Positions 45,703 to 53,564 of a stretch of 64,000 nt of DNA are shown in pieces (position 1 is the stretch's first letter; each line of letters starts with the position of its first letter). A program made the position numbers and the translations under genes. The DNA is from Parabacteroides goldsteinii DSM 19448 = WAL 12034. GTDB lineage: Bacteria > Bacteroidota > Bacteroidia > Bacteroidales > Tannerellaceae. The stretch lies in assembly GCF_000969835.1 (NCBI RefSeq), contig NZ_KQ033912.1, positions 2,437,963 through 2,501,962 on the forward strand, written 5' to 3'. The notes beneath the pieces were generated by a model, which saw only the letters and a program-made list of their open reading frames with translations, made no database searches and was not told where the DNA came from.

Positions 45703-46643
45703 ATGAAAACACAAAGTTTTGTTAGTATTACCTTGGTAGTACTTGTTTTGAGTGTTTTTATTTCTTGCTCTGAACAGAAAAAAGAACAACAACTCACTGT
45801 CCTTGCTTGGAACGTTTGGCATGCAGGGCATTCCAAAGCTTATGGACAGCAAGCCTGTGATGGGACGATCGGTATCCTGAAAAAAGTCAGGCTGATGTCA
45901 TCTTGATGGTGGAAACATATGGAGCCGCTCCTATGATTGCTGATTCGCTCGGTTATGATTATTATTTGATATCCAGTAATCTTTGTATCTTCAGCCGTTA
46001 TCCGATCATAAAGAAATATACATTTCCGGATGTGATAGATACCTTCAATTTCGGAGGTGTAGAGATCGATATGGACGGGACTCCTGTCCGTCTGTTCGAT
46101 ACTTGGATTCACTATTTGCCGGATATGCGCCTTGTTCCGACCGATAAATCAGAAGAAGAAATATTGGCCTGGGATGATGCCGGAACACGCGATGAAGAAA
46201 TCCGAAAGATACTCGGAGTTTTGAAACCAATGATTGCCGAATCAGATAGTATCCCTATCGTCATGGGCGGCGATTTCAACAGCCACTCGCATCTGGACTG
46301 GACAGAGGCGACCAAAGATATGTATAATCACGGTGGTGCCGTCGTGAACTGGACTGTCTCTAAAGAAATGCAGGCTGCTAACTTCAAGGATAGCTTCCGT
46401 GAGATTAATCCCGATCCGGTGAAGAATATCGGGACGACTTGGCTGACGGATGCCGATTCGCTGGAAACAGTCAATCGCCAGGATCGTATCGACTTCATTT
46501 ATTACCAAGGAAAGACGATACAGGCGGTAGAGTCCCAATGCTATGACAATATTCTGGGTGAAACATTTTCTTTCAAAGGGGAAGACTTCTTTTATGCTTC
46601 TGATCACGGGTTTGTGTTGACAACCTTTACGATTAGAAAATAG
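45703..46643 (+). pseudogene. Endonuclease/exonuclease/phosphatase-family lipoprotein, frameshifted
   Basis: The first part (45703-45906) gives a lipoprotein signal (LVVLVLSVFISC) and the start of the family fold, LTVLAWNVWHAG. It then runs into a stop. The continuation is in another frame: reading SQADVILMVETYG, SNLCIFSRYP, VMGGDFNSHSHLDW, QDRIDFIYYQG and ASDHGFVLTTF up to 46643. Joined, they make one ~312-residue enzyme with the expected Asn, Glu, Asp-Asn and Asp-His metal/catalytic motifs. The break falls in a run of six A (45880-45885), where seven would restore the frame. It may be a real mutation, a slippage site or a sequencing error. Family members hydrolyse phosphodiester or phosphomonoester bonds, for example in nucleic acids or sphingomyelin. 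Confidence 0.82.
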
Positions 46644-46683
46644 AAAACTTACTACTAATATTCTAAATAAACACATTAATAAC

Positions 46684-49161
46684 ATGAAGAAAACAATCTT
46701 GAGCATCGCCCTGCTGAGCGGCATCGCTTCTTTTGCCAATGCAGCCTACACTGGGCATGTCTTTGTCGATAAAAACAACAATGGAGTATTTGATAAAGGC
46801 GAGAAAGCTATGGCAGGTGTTCTCGTTTCTGACGGTCTGAACGTCGTAAAGACGGCTGGCGACGGCTCTTTCACCCTACCCGGCCACGAACGGGAACGCT
46901 TCATCTTTATCACCACCCCTTCCGGCTATAAAACAAACAATAAGCATTATCACCGTATTGATGGCGACCAAATTTCGTACGATTTCGGGCTGCAACCCTA
47001 TAGCGGAGGTATAAAATCCGACGGCAGTCATAAATATGTGCATATCGCCGATACGGAGATATTCAACACCGACAATCATGGTGACTGGGTATCCAACGTA
47101 CGCGATTATACCTCCAACGAGGAGGCCGCCTTTATTATCCATACCGGCGATATCTGTTATGAGAACGGTCTGAAAGCCCATATCAAATTGATGAATACGG
47201 CCAATATGAACTGCCCTATCTTCTACTGTGTCGGCAATCACGACCTGGTAAAAGGAAAATACGGTGAGGAACTGTTCGAAAGCATCTACGGTCCGGTCTT
47301 TTATTCATTTGATGCCGGTAGCGTGCATTATATTGTGACTCCGATGGCGGGCGGCGATTATCAGCCGGGCTATACGAAGGAAGATGTCTATCGCTGGCTG
47401 AAGAACGATCTGGCGCAAATCCCGCAAGGCAAGCCCATTGTCGTATTCAATCATGACTTGCTGACTTACGGCGACCAGTTTATCTTCGGTATCAACGACC
47501 AGGAACAAATTAACTTGAATGACCATAACCTGAAAGCCTGGGTATACGGTCACTGGCATATCAATTACATAAAGAAACAGGGTAACGTCTACTCTGTCTC
47601 TACTGCTACCCTGGACAAGGGAGGTATCGACCATTCTACCAGCGCTTTTCGCGTGCTGCACGTGGACAAGAAAGGTGATTTCACCTCTGAATTGCGTTAC
47701 ACTTATCTTGATAAAAGTATCCAAATCTCTACTCCGGCCGAAGGACAAGTTCCGGTATTGGCTTCGGGTGCTGTGCCTGTGACAGTGAATGTCTATTCGT
47801 CAGTCTCTCCCGTGAAAGAGGTTTCTTATTCTTGTCAGATAGATGGAAAGACATTTGTCAGCAATCGTAAGTTGAGCCAGGCTACGGACTGGTGCTGGAA
47901 CTCCGAAGTACCCTTTACTGCCGCTCAACGTGGGAAGATGGCTACCCTGAAAGTAAGAGCACTCTTCAACAATGGCGAAGTGGCGGAAACCGAAGCGGTA
48001 TTCACCTATCAACCAACAAATGTAAAACCGGATTTGTCAGCCGACTGGAATAACCTGCTGGGTACTCCCGAACATGTTGTAACTGCTTCTTCGAGCGTAA
48101 ACCCGCCTCTCGAAATGGCCTGGGTGAAGAATATTGGGGCCAATATCTATATGACTTCCCCATTGGTTTACAACGGTATGATTTATGTTGCCTCTGTCGA
48201 TGAGAACCTGCAAGGTGATGCTCATATTTATGCCCTGAACGGACAAACGGGCGAGTTGCTTTGGAAATACCAGACACGTAATTCCATTAAAAACACTATC
48301 GCTATCGACAATGGTCGTGTGTTGGCACAAGACGCCCAGGGATATCTGTATGCCGTAGATGCCCAAAGCGGTAAATTAAGCTGGGAGAAACAACTGCCGG
48401 TTGCTGGTCTGCCTTCTCTGATCGAAGGTTTGGTTGCTTCCGACGGTGTTGTGTATGCCGGGACAGGCAAAGGTCTTTGTGCCATCGACACTAAAGACGG
48501 ACGTGAGATCTGGCGCAATAAAGACTGGGGGCAGGGCGAAGGCACCACCACCACCTTCTCCGTAGGAAAGAATATGCTGATCGCCTCTTCCCAATGGCGT
48601 GCCCTCTACGGCAACGACCTGAAGACCGGTGAGTTGAAATGGACAGCCGACACTAACGGTCTGCGTAACCGCGGCGCATCGGCAGCCGTTCATGGTGACC
48701 TGCTCTACCTTATCTCCGACAAGTCTTTCTTTATCCTCGATGCCAATACAGGCCGTGTGATTGTTCGCAAGGAACTGCCTTTCAGTGTCGATGTAACCTC
48801 AACACCGTTACTGACAGATAAGGAGATCATCTTCGGCTCCGCAAAAGACGGTTTGGTCGCATTGGATAGCGAGACGCTAGAGATTAAATGGAAGTTTAAT
48901 ACCGGAGATGCATTGGTATATACTTCCCCTTACTCCCGTAAAGTATCTGCAACTATCGAGACAAGTCCTGTCTTATCAGGCAATACGGTTTATGTAGGAG
49001 CTTCCGACGGTACTATCTATGGCGTGAATAAGGAGACCGGAAGGTTTGCCTGGAAGCATGCGACAGGCGCTCCGGTATTCGGTTCGGTAGCCGTTTCGGG
49101 GAATACGTTGATAGCTGTTGATTTCGGAGGAAACGTGTATACGTTTGTTGCCGCCGAATAA
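46684..49161 (+). CDS. Metallophosphoesterase fused to PQQ-type beta-propeller
   Basis: 825-residue exported protein (signal ASFANA). The N-terminal ~100 residues (YTGHVFVDKNNNGVFDKGEKAMAGVLVSD) match the beta-domain that precedes Bacteroidota calcineurin-like phosphatases. The metallophosphoesterase core has HIADTE (Asp123), HTGDICYENG (Asp156), VGNHD (184-187), FNHD and YGHWH, so the two-metal ligands are intact. The first motif has Glu instead of the usual His. An Ig-like linker (~350-450) leads to a PQQ/Pyrrolo-quinoline-type propeller of repeated YALNGQTGELLWKYQT, YAVDAQSGKLSWEKQ and GVNKETGRFAWKHATG blades. Such blades often bind ligand or partner protein. It is 40 bp after the broken phosphatase gene. 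Confidence 0.88.
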   Translation: MKKTILSIALLSGIASFANAAYTGHVFVDKNNNGVFDKGEKAMAGVLVSDGLNVVKTAGDGSFTLPGHERERFIFITTPSGYKTNNKHYHRIDGDQISYDFGLQPYSGGIKSDGSHKYVHIADTEIFNTDNHGDWVSNVRDYTSNEEAAFIIHTGDICYENGLKAHIKLMNTANMNCPIFYCVGNHDLVKGKYGEELFESIYGPVFYSFDAGSVHYIVTPMAGGDYQPGYTKEDVYRWLKNDLAQIPQGKPIVVFNHDLLTYGDQFIFGINDQEQINLNDHNLKAWVYGHWHINYIKKQGNVYSVSTATLDKGGIDHSTSAFRVLHVDKKGDFTSELRYTYLDKSIQISTPAEGQVPVLASGAVPVTVNVYSSVSPVKEVSYSCQIDGKTFVSNRKLSQATDWCWNSEVPFTAAQRGKMATLKVRALFNNGEVAETEAVFTYQPTNVKPDLSADWNNLLGTPEHVVTASSSVNPPLEMAWVKNIGANIYMTSPLVYNGMIYVASVDENLQGDAHIYALNGQTGELLWKYQTRNSIKNTIAIDNGRVLAQDAQGYLYAVDAQSGKLSWEKQLPVAGLPSLIEGLVASDGVVYAGTGKGLCAIDTKDGREIWRNKDWGQGEGTTTTFSVGKNMLIASSQWRALYGNDLKTGELKWTADTNGLRNRGASAAVHGDLLYLISDKSFFILDANTGRVIVRKELPFSVDVTSTPLLTDKEIIFGSAKDGLVALDSETLEIKWKFNTGDALVYTSPYSRKVSATIETSPVLSGNTVYVGASDGTIYGVNKETGRFAWKHATGAPVFGSVAVSGNTLIAVDFGGNVYTFVAAE

Positions 49162-49189
49162 AAGCTTGATACTAAGCTTTGAATAGATA

Positions 49190-49220
49190 GGTGCGTTTCC
49201 AAAACGGAGGCGCACCTTTT
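49190..49220 (+). terminator. Intrinsic terminator after the metallophosphoesterase gene
   Basis: ggtgcg (49190-49195) pairs with cgcacc (49211-49216), extended imperfectly inward, then four T. Confidence 0.75.
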
Positions 49221-49221
49221 G

Positions 49222-49253
49222 TTTGTATATGACTGGAGGATTCTATATCTTTG
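49222..49253 (+). promoter_or_regulatory. Promoter of the HEPN/MNT pair
   Basis: TTTG at 49222-49225 and TATCTTTG at 49246-49253 are 20 bp apart, an excellent match to the Bacteroidota consensus, 42 bp before the ATG at 49296. Confidence 0.7.
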
Positions 49254-49295
49254 CATTATTACTGATTATAACTGTATTAAAGAAACCATTGAGAT

Positions 49296-49610
49296 ATGAA
49301 ACGTTCTGAAGTTGTAGAGTTAATAAAAGAGACTATACGTCGTATTGCTCCCGGTGCAAAGACTATCTTGTATGGTTCGGAAGCACGGGGTGATGCCCGT
49401 CCCGACAGCGATATCGATCTTCTTATTCTGGTTGACGGTGATACAATGACACTGGCACAGGAAGAAGAAATAACGCTTCCTCTCTATGAGTTGGAGTTAC
49501 GAACAGGCGTCTCTATCAGTCCAATGATCGTTTTAAAAAAGTTATGGGATAACCGTCCTTTCAAAACTCCTTTTTATGTCAACATTATAAATGAAGGGAT
49601 TGTATTATGA
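49296..49610 (+). CDS. MNT-type nucleotidyltransferase
   Basis: 104-residue minimal nucleotidyltransferase. The signature GS-x-ARGD followed by DSDID appears at residues 27-41 (Ser28, Asp39 and Asp41 binding nucleotide metal). In HEPN/MNT modules this protein modifies or restrains the HEPN partner encoded next, often by adding AMP residues to it. The stop overlaps the next gene by 4 bp (ATGA), so the two are translationally coupled. No signal sequence, cytoplasmic. Confidence 0.85.
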   Translation: MKRSEVVELIKETIRRIAPGAKTILYGSEARGDARPDSDIDLLILVDGDTMTLAQEEEITLPLYELELRTGVSISPMIVLKKLWDNRPFKTPFYVNIINEGIVL

Positions 49611-50014
49611 AAGAAATATTGGATGAAGAAAGCCGGAAAGCTTTGATAGCTTACAGGCTTCAACGGGCTTATGAGACGTTGAAAGAGGCAGAGGTCATGA
49701 TACGGGAATCATTTTATAATGCAGCCGTTAACCGTATGTATTATGCATGTTATTATGCAGCTGTAGCTTTATTACTGAAATATGATATTCAGACTCAGAC
49801 TCATAATGGTGTGAAAACAATGCTTGGGTTGCATTTTATTTCTACAGGAAAGCTGTCATTAAAAATAGGCAAGACTTTCTCTACTCTCTTTGAAAAGAGG
49901 CAGAGTGGTGACTATGATGACTTTGTCTATTGCGACCAAAGCATGGTCGAAGAATTATACCCACAGGCCAGCCTGTTCATAGATTCTGTAAAAGAGATAC
50001 TTACCAAACCTTAA
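49607..50014 (+). CDS. HEPN-domain protein
   Basis: 135-residue helical protein with the HEPN core (AAVNRMYYACYYAAVALLLKY) and the later LFEKRQSGDYDDFVY segment seen in UPF0332-like HEPN proteins. HEPN toxins act as RNases through an R-X4-6-H motif; I see the Arg near 98 but no His at the right distance, so it may belong to the non-toxic or differently active branch. Together with the nucleotidyltransferase it forms a toxin-antitoxin-like pair, possibly for phage defence or stress response. Confidence 0.82.
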   Translation: MKEILDEESRKALIAYRLQRAYETLKEAEVMIRESFYNAAVNRMYYACYYAAVALLLKYDIQTQTHNGVKTMLGLHFISTGKLSLKIGKTFSTLFEKRQSGDYDDFVYCDQSMVEELYPQASLFIDSVKEILTKP

Positions 50015-50051
50015 GTCGGATAAGCATCTCTTAGGGAAAGTTTGGGGGAAT

Positions 50052-52289
50052 TTATTTCAATTTAAATGCTACTTTATTGCGAATATCTGTTGAGGAAGCG
50101 CCGATCCATGCTTCGAACTTACCCGGTTCGGCTACCCATTCATGGCGGGCGTCATCGAAGAAACTCAACGCCTCTTTTCCAATGGTGAAGGTTACCTCCC
50201 GGGTCTCTCCCGGAGCCAGTTTTACCTTGCTGAAGCCTTTCAGTTCCTTTACAGGACGGGGCAGGGATGATTTCAAATCACTGATATATAGCTGTATTAC
50301 TTCCGATCCTTCACGACTGCCAGTATTGGTGACAGGTAGGGTAATGGTAAGCGTTTCATCCTGTCCCATCACTTTCTTGTCGGCTATGGCCTTCCCATAG
50401 GCAAAAGTAGTATAGCTCAGGCCATGACCGAAGGAGAACAGCGGTTTTGTCTTTTCCTTGTCCGCCCAGCGATAGCCGACGAAGATTCCTTCGTTGTACT
50501 TCTGATCCACGATAGGGCTGCCGTAGTTGCGGGGAGTACCCGGATATTCGCCCAGCTTATGCGCACCTACATCCTGCAAAGAAGCGGGGAAAGTGAACGG
50601 CAACTTGCCGGACGGATTGACATCGCCCGTCAATACCGAAGCAATGGCACTGCCTGCTTCCGACCCCAGATACCATGCCTGCACGATGGCGGGGACTTCT
50701 TTCACCCACGGCATGGCGATGGCATTGCCTGAGATATTTACTACAATCAGGTTCTTGTTAGCCTTTGCCAGGGCGGTTATTACCTTATCCTGGCCGTAAG
50801 ACAGACCGAGTTCCTTACGGTCTGCATCCTCGCAGTCCTGATGCGCGCTCTTATTCAGGCCGCCGATAAAGATGACGTAATCGGCCTCTTTGGCAACGGC
50901 AACGGCTTCGGCTATCAATTCTTCCGGCGAACGGCTGTCCTCCAGGTCCTGACCGGATTTCACACCATTGTATTCACCGCTCGGGTCGCCTACATAACCA
51001 CGTGCATAAATGACTTCCGCCTGGTCGCCCACCCGTTTCCGGATGCCGTCCAGCGGGGAGAGTTCGTATTTTACTTTCAGGGAAGAAGAACCGCCGCCTA
51101 CAGTCATCATCTTGATGGCATTCTCGCCGATGACGGCTATTCTTTTTGCCCGGTTCAGGTCGATAGGGAGCAGGTTATTCCGGTTCTGCAACAACACGAT
51201 GCCCTCTTCACCGATACGGCGGGCTGCGGCAAAATGGGCTTCCGAGCAGAGCGAGCCGTACGGACGGTTTCTATCCATCGTAGTGCGGTAGGCGAGGCGC
51301 AGGATGCGTCTTACCTTGTCGTCCAGTTCTTTTGTTCCGACTTTGCCTTCACGAATCAGTTTCAGGTAAGGATCTGCCAGGTAATAATTGTCGTAAGCGT
51401 TGCTTGCTCCGTTGGACAATCCGTTGGTCCAGCTTCCGAACTCCATATCGAGTCCGTTGGTGATGGCTTCCTGCGTGTTATGAACCCCTCCCCAGTCGGA
51501 GACGACAACGCCGTCGAAACCCCATTCACCTTTCAGTATATCGTTCAGGAGATATTGGTTATGGCAACCGTGCTGATTCTTATACAGGTTGTAGGAGCCC
51601 ATGATGGCCCAGGCATTTCCTTCCTGAACGGCCGCTTTGAAGGCGGGCAGGTAGATTTCATAGAGGGCACGGTCGTCTATGATGACGTTGGTCGTATGGC
51701 GGTTTACTTCCTGGTTGTTGAGTGCATAATGTTTCACACAGGCAGCCACGCCGTTCTGCTGGACGCCTTGCACATAGGGGACTACCATCTTTCCGGCCAG
51801 ATAAGGGTCTTCGCCCATATACTCGAAATTGCGTCCGTTCAGTGGCGAACGGTAGATGTTTACACCGGGGCCCAGCAAGACCGTTTTATTCCGATAGCGG
51901 GCTTCTTCACCGATGCTTTTGCCATATAACCTGGCTATTTCCGGGTCCCAGCTGGCAGCCAGGCAGGTTAGAGCTGGGAAGGCTACGCAGGAGTCGTTGG
52001 TCCATCCCGCCTGCTCCCATTCATCCCATAAGACTTCGGGACGAATGCCGTGGGGACCGTCGGTCATCCAGAATTCAGGAATGCCCAGGCGTGCGACGCC
52101 CGGCGAACAAAACTTGGACTGGGCATGTGTCAGTGCTACCTTTTCTTCCAGCGTGAGGCGCGACAGGGCATCTTCCACACGTTCTTCAATGGGTTTGCTA
52201 CTGTCCAGATAAGTGGGGACTTCCTGCTGTGCCTGCCCGAAACCGGGCAGCAACAACAGGCTGCAAGCGATGTATTTAATCAGTTTCAT
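50052..52289 (-). CDS. GH3 beta-glucosidase-type hydrolase
   Basis: 745-residue exported GH3 enzyme (signal ending GFGQAQ) with three-domain layout: TIM barrel with MTDGPHGIR, KHYALNNQEVNRHTTN (186-201) and nucleophile VVSDWGG (Asp265); the alpha/beta sandwich with VIGENAIKMMTVGGGSS and LNKSAHQDCEDADRKEL; and a C-terminal fibronectin-III-like domain (VTNTGSREGSEVIQLYISD). This is the beta-glucosidase/beta-xylosidase style of GH3. It is the last gene of the minus-strand PUL, 4 bp after GH5. Fits trimming of beta-gluco-oligosaccharides. Confidence 0.9.
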   Translation of the reverse strand: MKLIKYIACSLLLLPGFGQAQQEVPTYLDSSKPIEERVEDALSRLTLEEKVALTHAQSKFCSPGVARLGIPEFWMTDGPHGIRPEVLWDEWEQAGWTNDSCVAFPALTCLAASWDPEIARLYGKSIGEEARYRNKTVLLGPGVNIYRSPLNGRNFEYMGEDPYLAGKMVVPYVQGVQQNGVAACVKHYALNNQEVNRHTTNVIIDDRALYEIYLPAFKAAVQEGNAWAIMGSYNLYKNQHGCHNQYLLNDILKGEWGFDGVVVSDWGGVHNTQEAITNGLDMEFGSWTNGLSNGASNAYDNYYLADPYLKLIREGKVGTKELDDKVRRILRLAYRTTMDRNRPYGSLCSEAHFAAARRIGEEGIVLLQNRNNLLPIDLNRAKRIAVIGENAIKMMTVGGGSSSLKVKYELSPLDGIRKRVGDQAEVIYARGYVGDPSGEYNGVKSGQDLEDSRSPEELIAEAVAVAKEADYVIFIGGLNKSAHQDCEDADRKELGLSYGQDKVITALAKANKNLIVVNISGNAIAMPWVKEVPAIVQAWYLGSEAGSAIASVLTGDVNPSGKLPFTFPASLQDVGAHKLGEYPGTPRNYGSPIVDQKYNEGIFVGYRWADKEKTKPLFSFGHGLSYTTFAYGKAIADKKVMGQDETLTITLPVTNTGSREGSEVIQLYISDLKSSLPRPVKELKGFSKVKLAPGETREVTFTIGKEALSFFDDARHEWVAEPGKFEAWIGASSTDIRNKVAFKLK

Positions 52290-52293
52290 ATTG

Positions 52294-53559
52294 TTATTGT
52301 GTCTTTAAACCTAGTGAGCGGATATATTCGTTTTGTATGACGCATTGCTGTATACGGCTGTTCTCGATAAACTCCTTTAAAGCTGCTTTGGCTGTTTCCT
52401 GGTCCGGCCGGGCATCACGGATTTCCTGGTATGTACCCCGGGGAGCTTCGGAGAAGGCAACGACAGTGTCCCAGCCGGCCGGTGCTTTGATGCCGGCAAA
52501 GGAGGATTTGTCGATTTTCTTGTACGGCCAGAACGTCCAACCGATATTGTTCTCTTCCATCACATGGCAGAAAGCGTTCTGCCAGGCTTCTGTGTTATGT
52601 CCGATTTCGCCCATATACATGGGGAGGTTTACCCGGTCGCGGAAGTCGATAATCTCCTGGATGGCTGCTTTGGAGGCGTCGCCTCCGTAACGATGGCAGG
52701 TGTACATGATTTTATCGTCGAAGGTGAAGTCGGTGAACGGGCGGAAGTTACCGTTCCACTGCGCGCCACCCAGCAGGATGATATGGTTGGTGTCTGCCTC
52801 GCGGATGGCGGCTGTGGCTCGTTTATACAACGATTCCAGCTTGCCGTTCAACTCTTCCATATTGCTGAAATAGGGCGCGATAGGCTCATTTGCCAGTTCG
52901 TAGCCGAGGATAACCGGCTCGTTCTTGTAATAGGCTGCAATCTTTTTCCAGATGTTGCAGAATAGCTGCTGGCTGGCTTCGCTCTCGAATAGCCAGGGAT
53001 ACCCGTAGCTGTCGTCGATGTTGTCACCGGTCTGTCCGCCCGGAGCATCGTGCATATCGAGAATCAGGTAGAGGCCTGCCTCGCGGCACCAACCGACTAC
53101 ACTGTCTATGCGGGCGAAACCGTCCTGATTGGCCGTCAATCCCATATAATCCTCGTCAGTGAAGAGTTTATAATGGAAGGGAAGACGGATGGTATTAGCA
53201 CCGGTCGCCGCAATGAACCGTATATCGTCGCGGGTAATATAGTTATCTTTGAACGCTTTCCAGAACTCAGCGGTGAAGTCGGGACCGACCAGTTCGCAGA
53301 GCATCTGGTTGATGCGTCCCGGCGAATTTGTCTTGTTGAAGCCAAACATATACCCTTCCGGGTTCAGCCAGTTGCCAAGGTTCGTCCCTTTGATAAAGAA
53401 CTTCTGCCCTTTGGGGGTAATCAGGTCGGTGCCGGAGATACGCATGAATGCTTCCGGCGGCAGGTCGGCCGTATCCGCATCTGTAGTGCCGGTGTGCTGC
53501 CAGCATCCGGTAACGGATACCAGCAGGAGCATGAGCATTAAATAGATATTCTTTTTCAT
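52294..53559 (-). CDS. GH5-family glycoside hydrolase, lipoprotein
   Basis: 421-residue lipoprotein (LLLVSVTGC) with a GH5 TIM barrel. Signatures are FIKGTNLGNWLNPEGY, TIRLPFHYKL, LILDMHDAPGG, ELANEP with the acid/base Glu225 and MGEIGHNTE with the nucleophile Glu318. GH5 enzymes cut beta-glucans, mannans or related chains in endo or exo fashion; the sub-family cannot be told from the motifs alone. It is sandwiched between two GH3 genes with 4-5 bp gaps, so all three are in one operon and the substrate is probably a beta-glucan. Confidence 0.9.
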   Translation of the reverse strand: MKKNIYLMLMLLLVSVTGCWQHTGTTDADTADLPPEAFMRISGTDLITPKGQKFFIKGTNLGNWLNPEGYMFGFNKTNSPGRINQMLCELVGPDFTAEFWKAFKDNYITRDDIRFIAATGANTIRLPFHYKLFTDEDYMGLTANQDGFARIDSVVGWCREAGLYLILDMHDAPGGQTGDNIDDSYGYPWLFESEASQQLFCNIWKKIAAYYKNEPVILGYELANEPIAPYFSNMEELNGKLESLYKRATAAIREADTNHIILLGGAQWNGNFRPFTDFTFDDKIMYTCHRYGGDASKAAIQEIIDFRDRVNLPMYMGEIGHNTEAWQNAFCHVMEENNIGWTFWPYKKIDKSSFAGIKAPAGWDTVVAFSEAPRGTYQEIRDARPDQETAKAALKEFIENSRIQQCVIQNEYIRSLGLKTQ

Positions 53560-53564
53560 GTCTG

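Noticed and set aside
50841..51929. Long plus-strand open frame inside the minus-strand GH3
   Set aside because: Antisense shadow; the GH3 on the other strand has complete family motifs.
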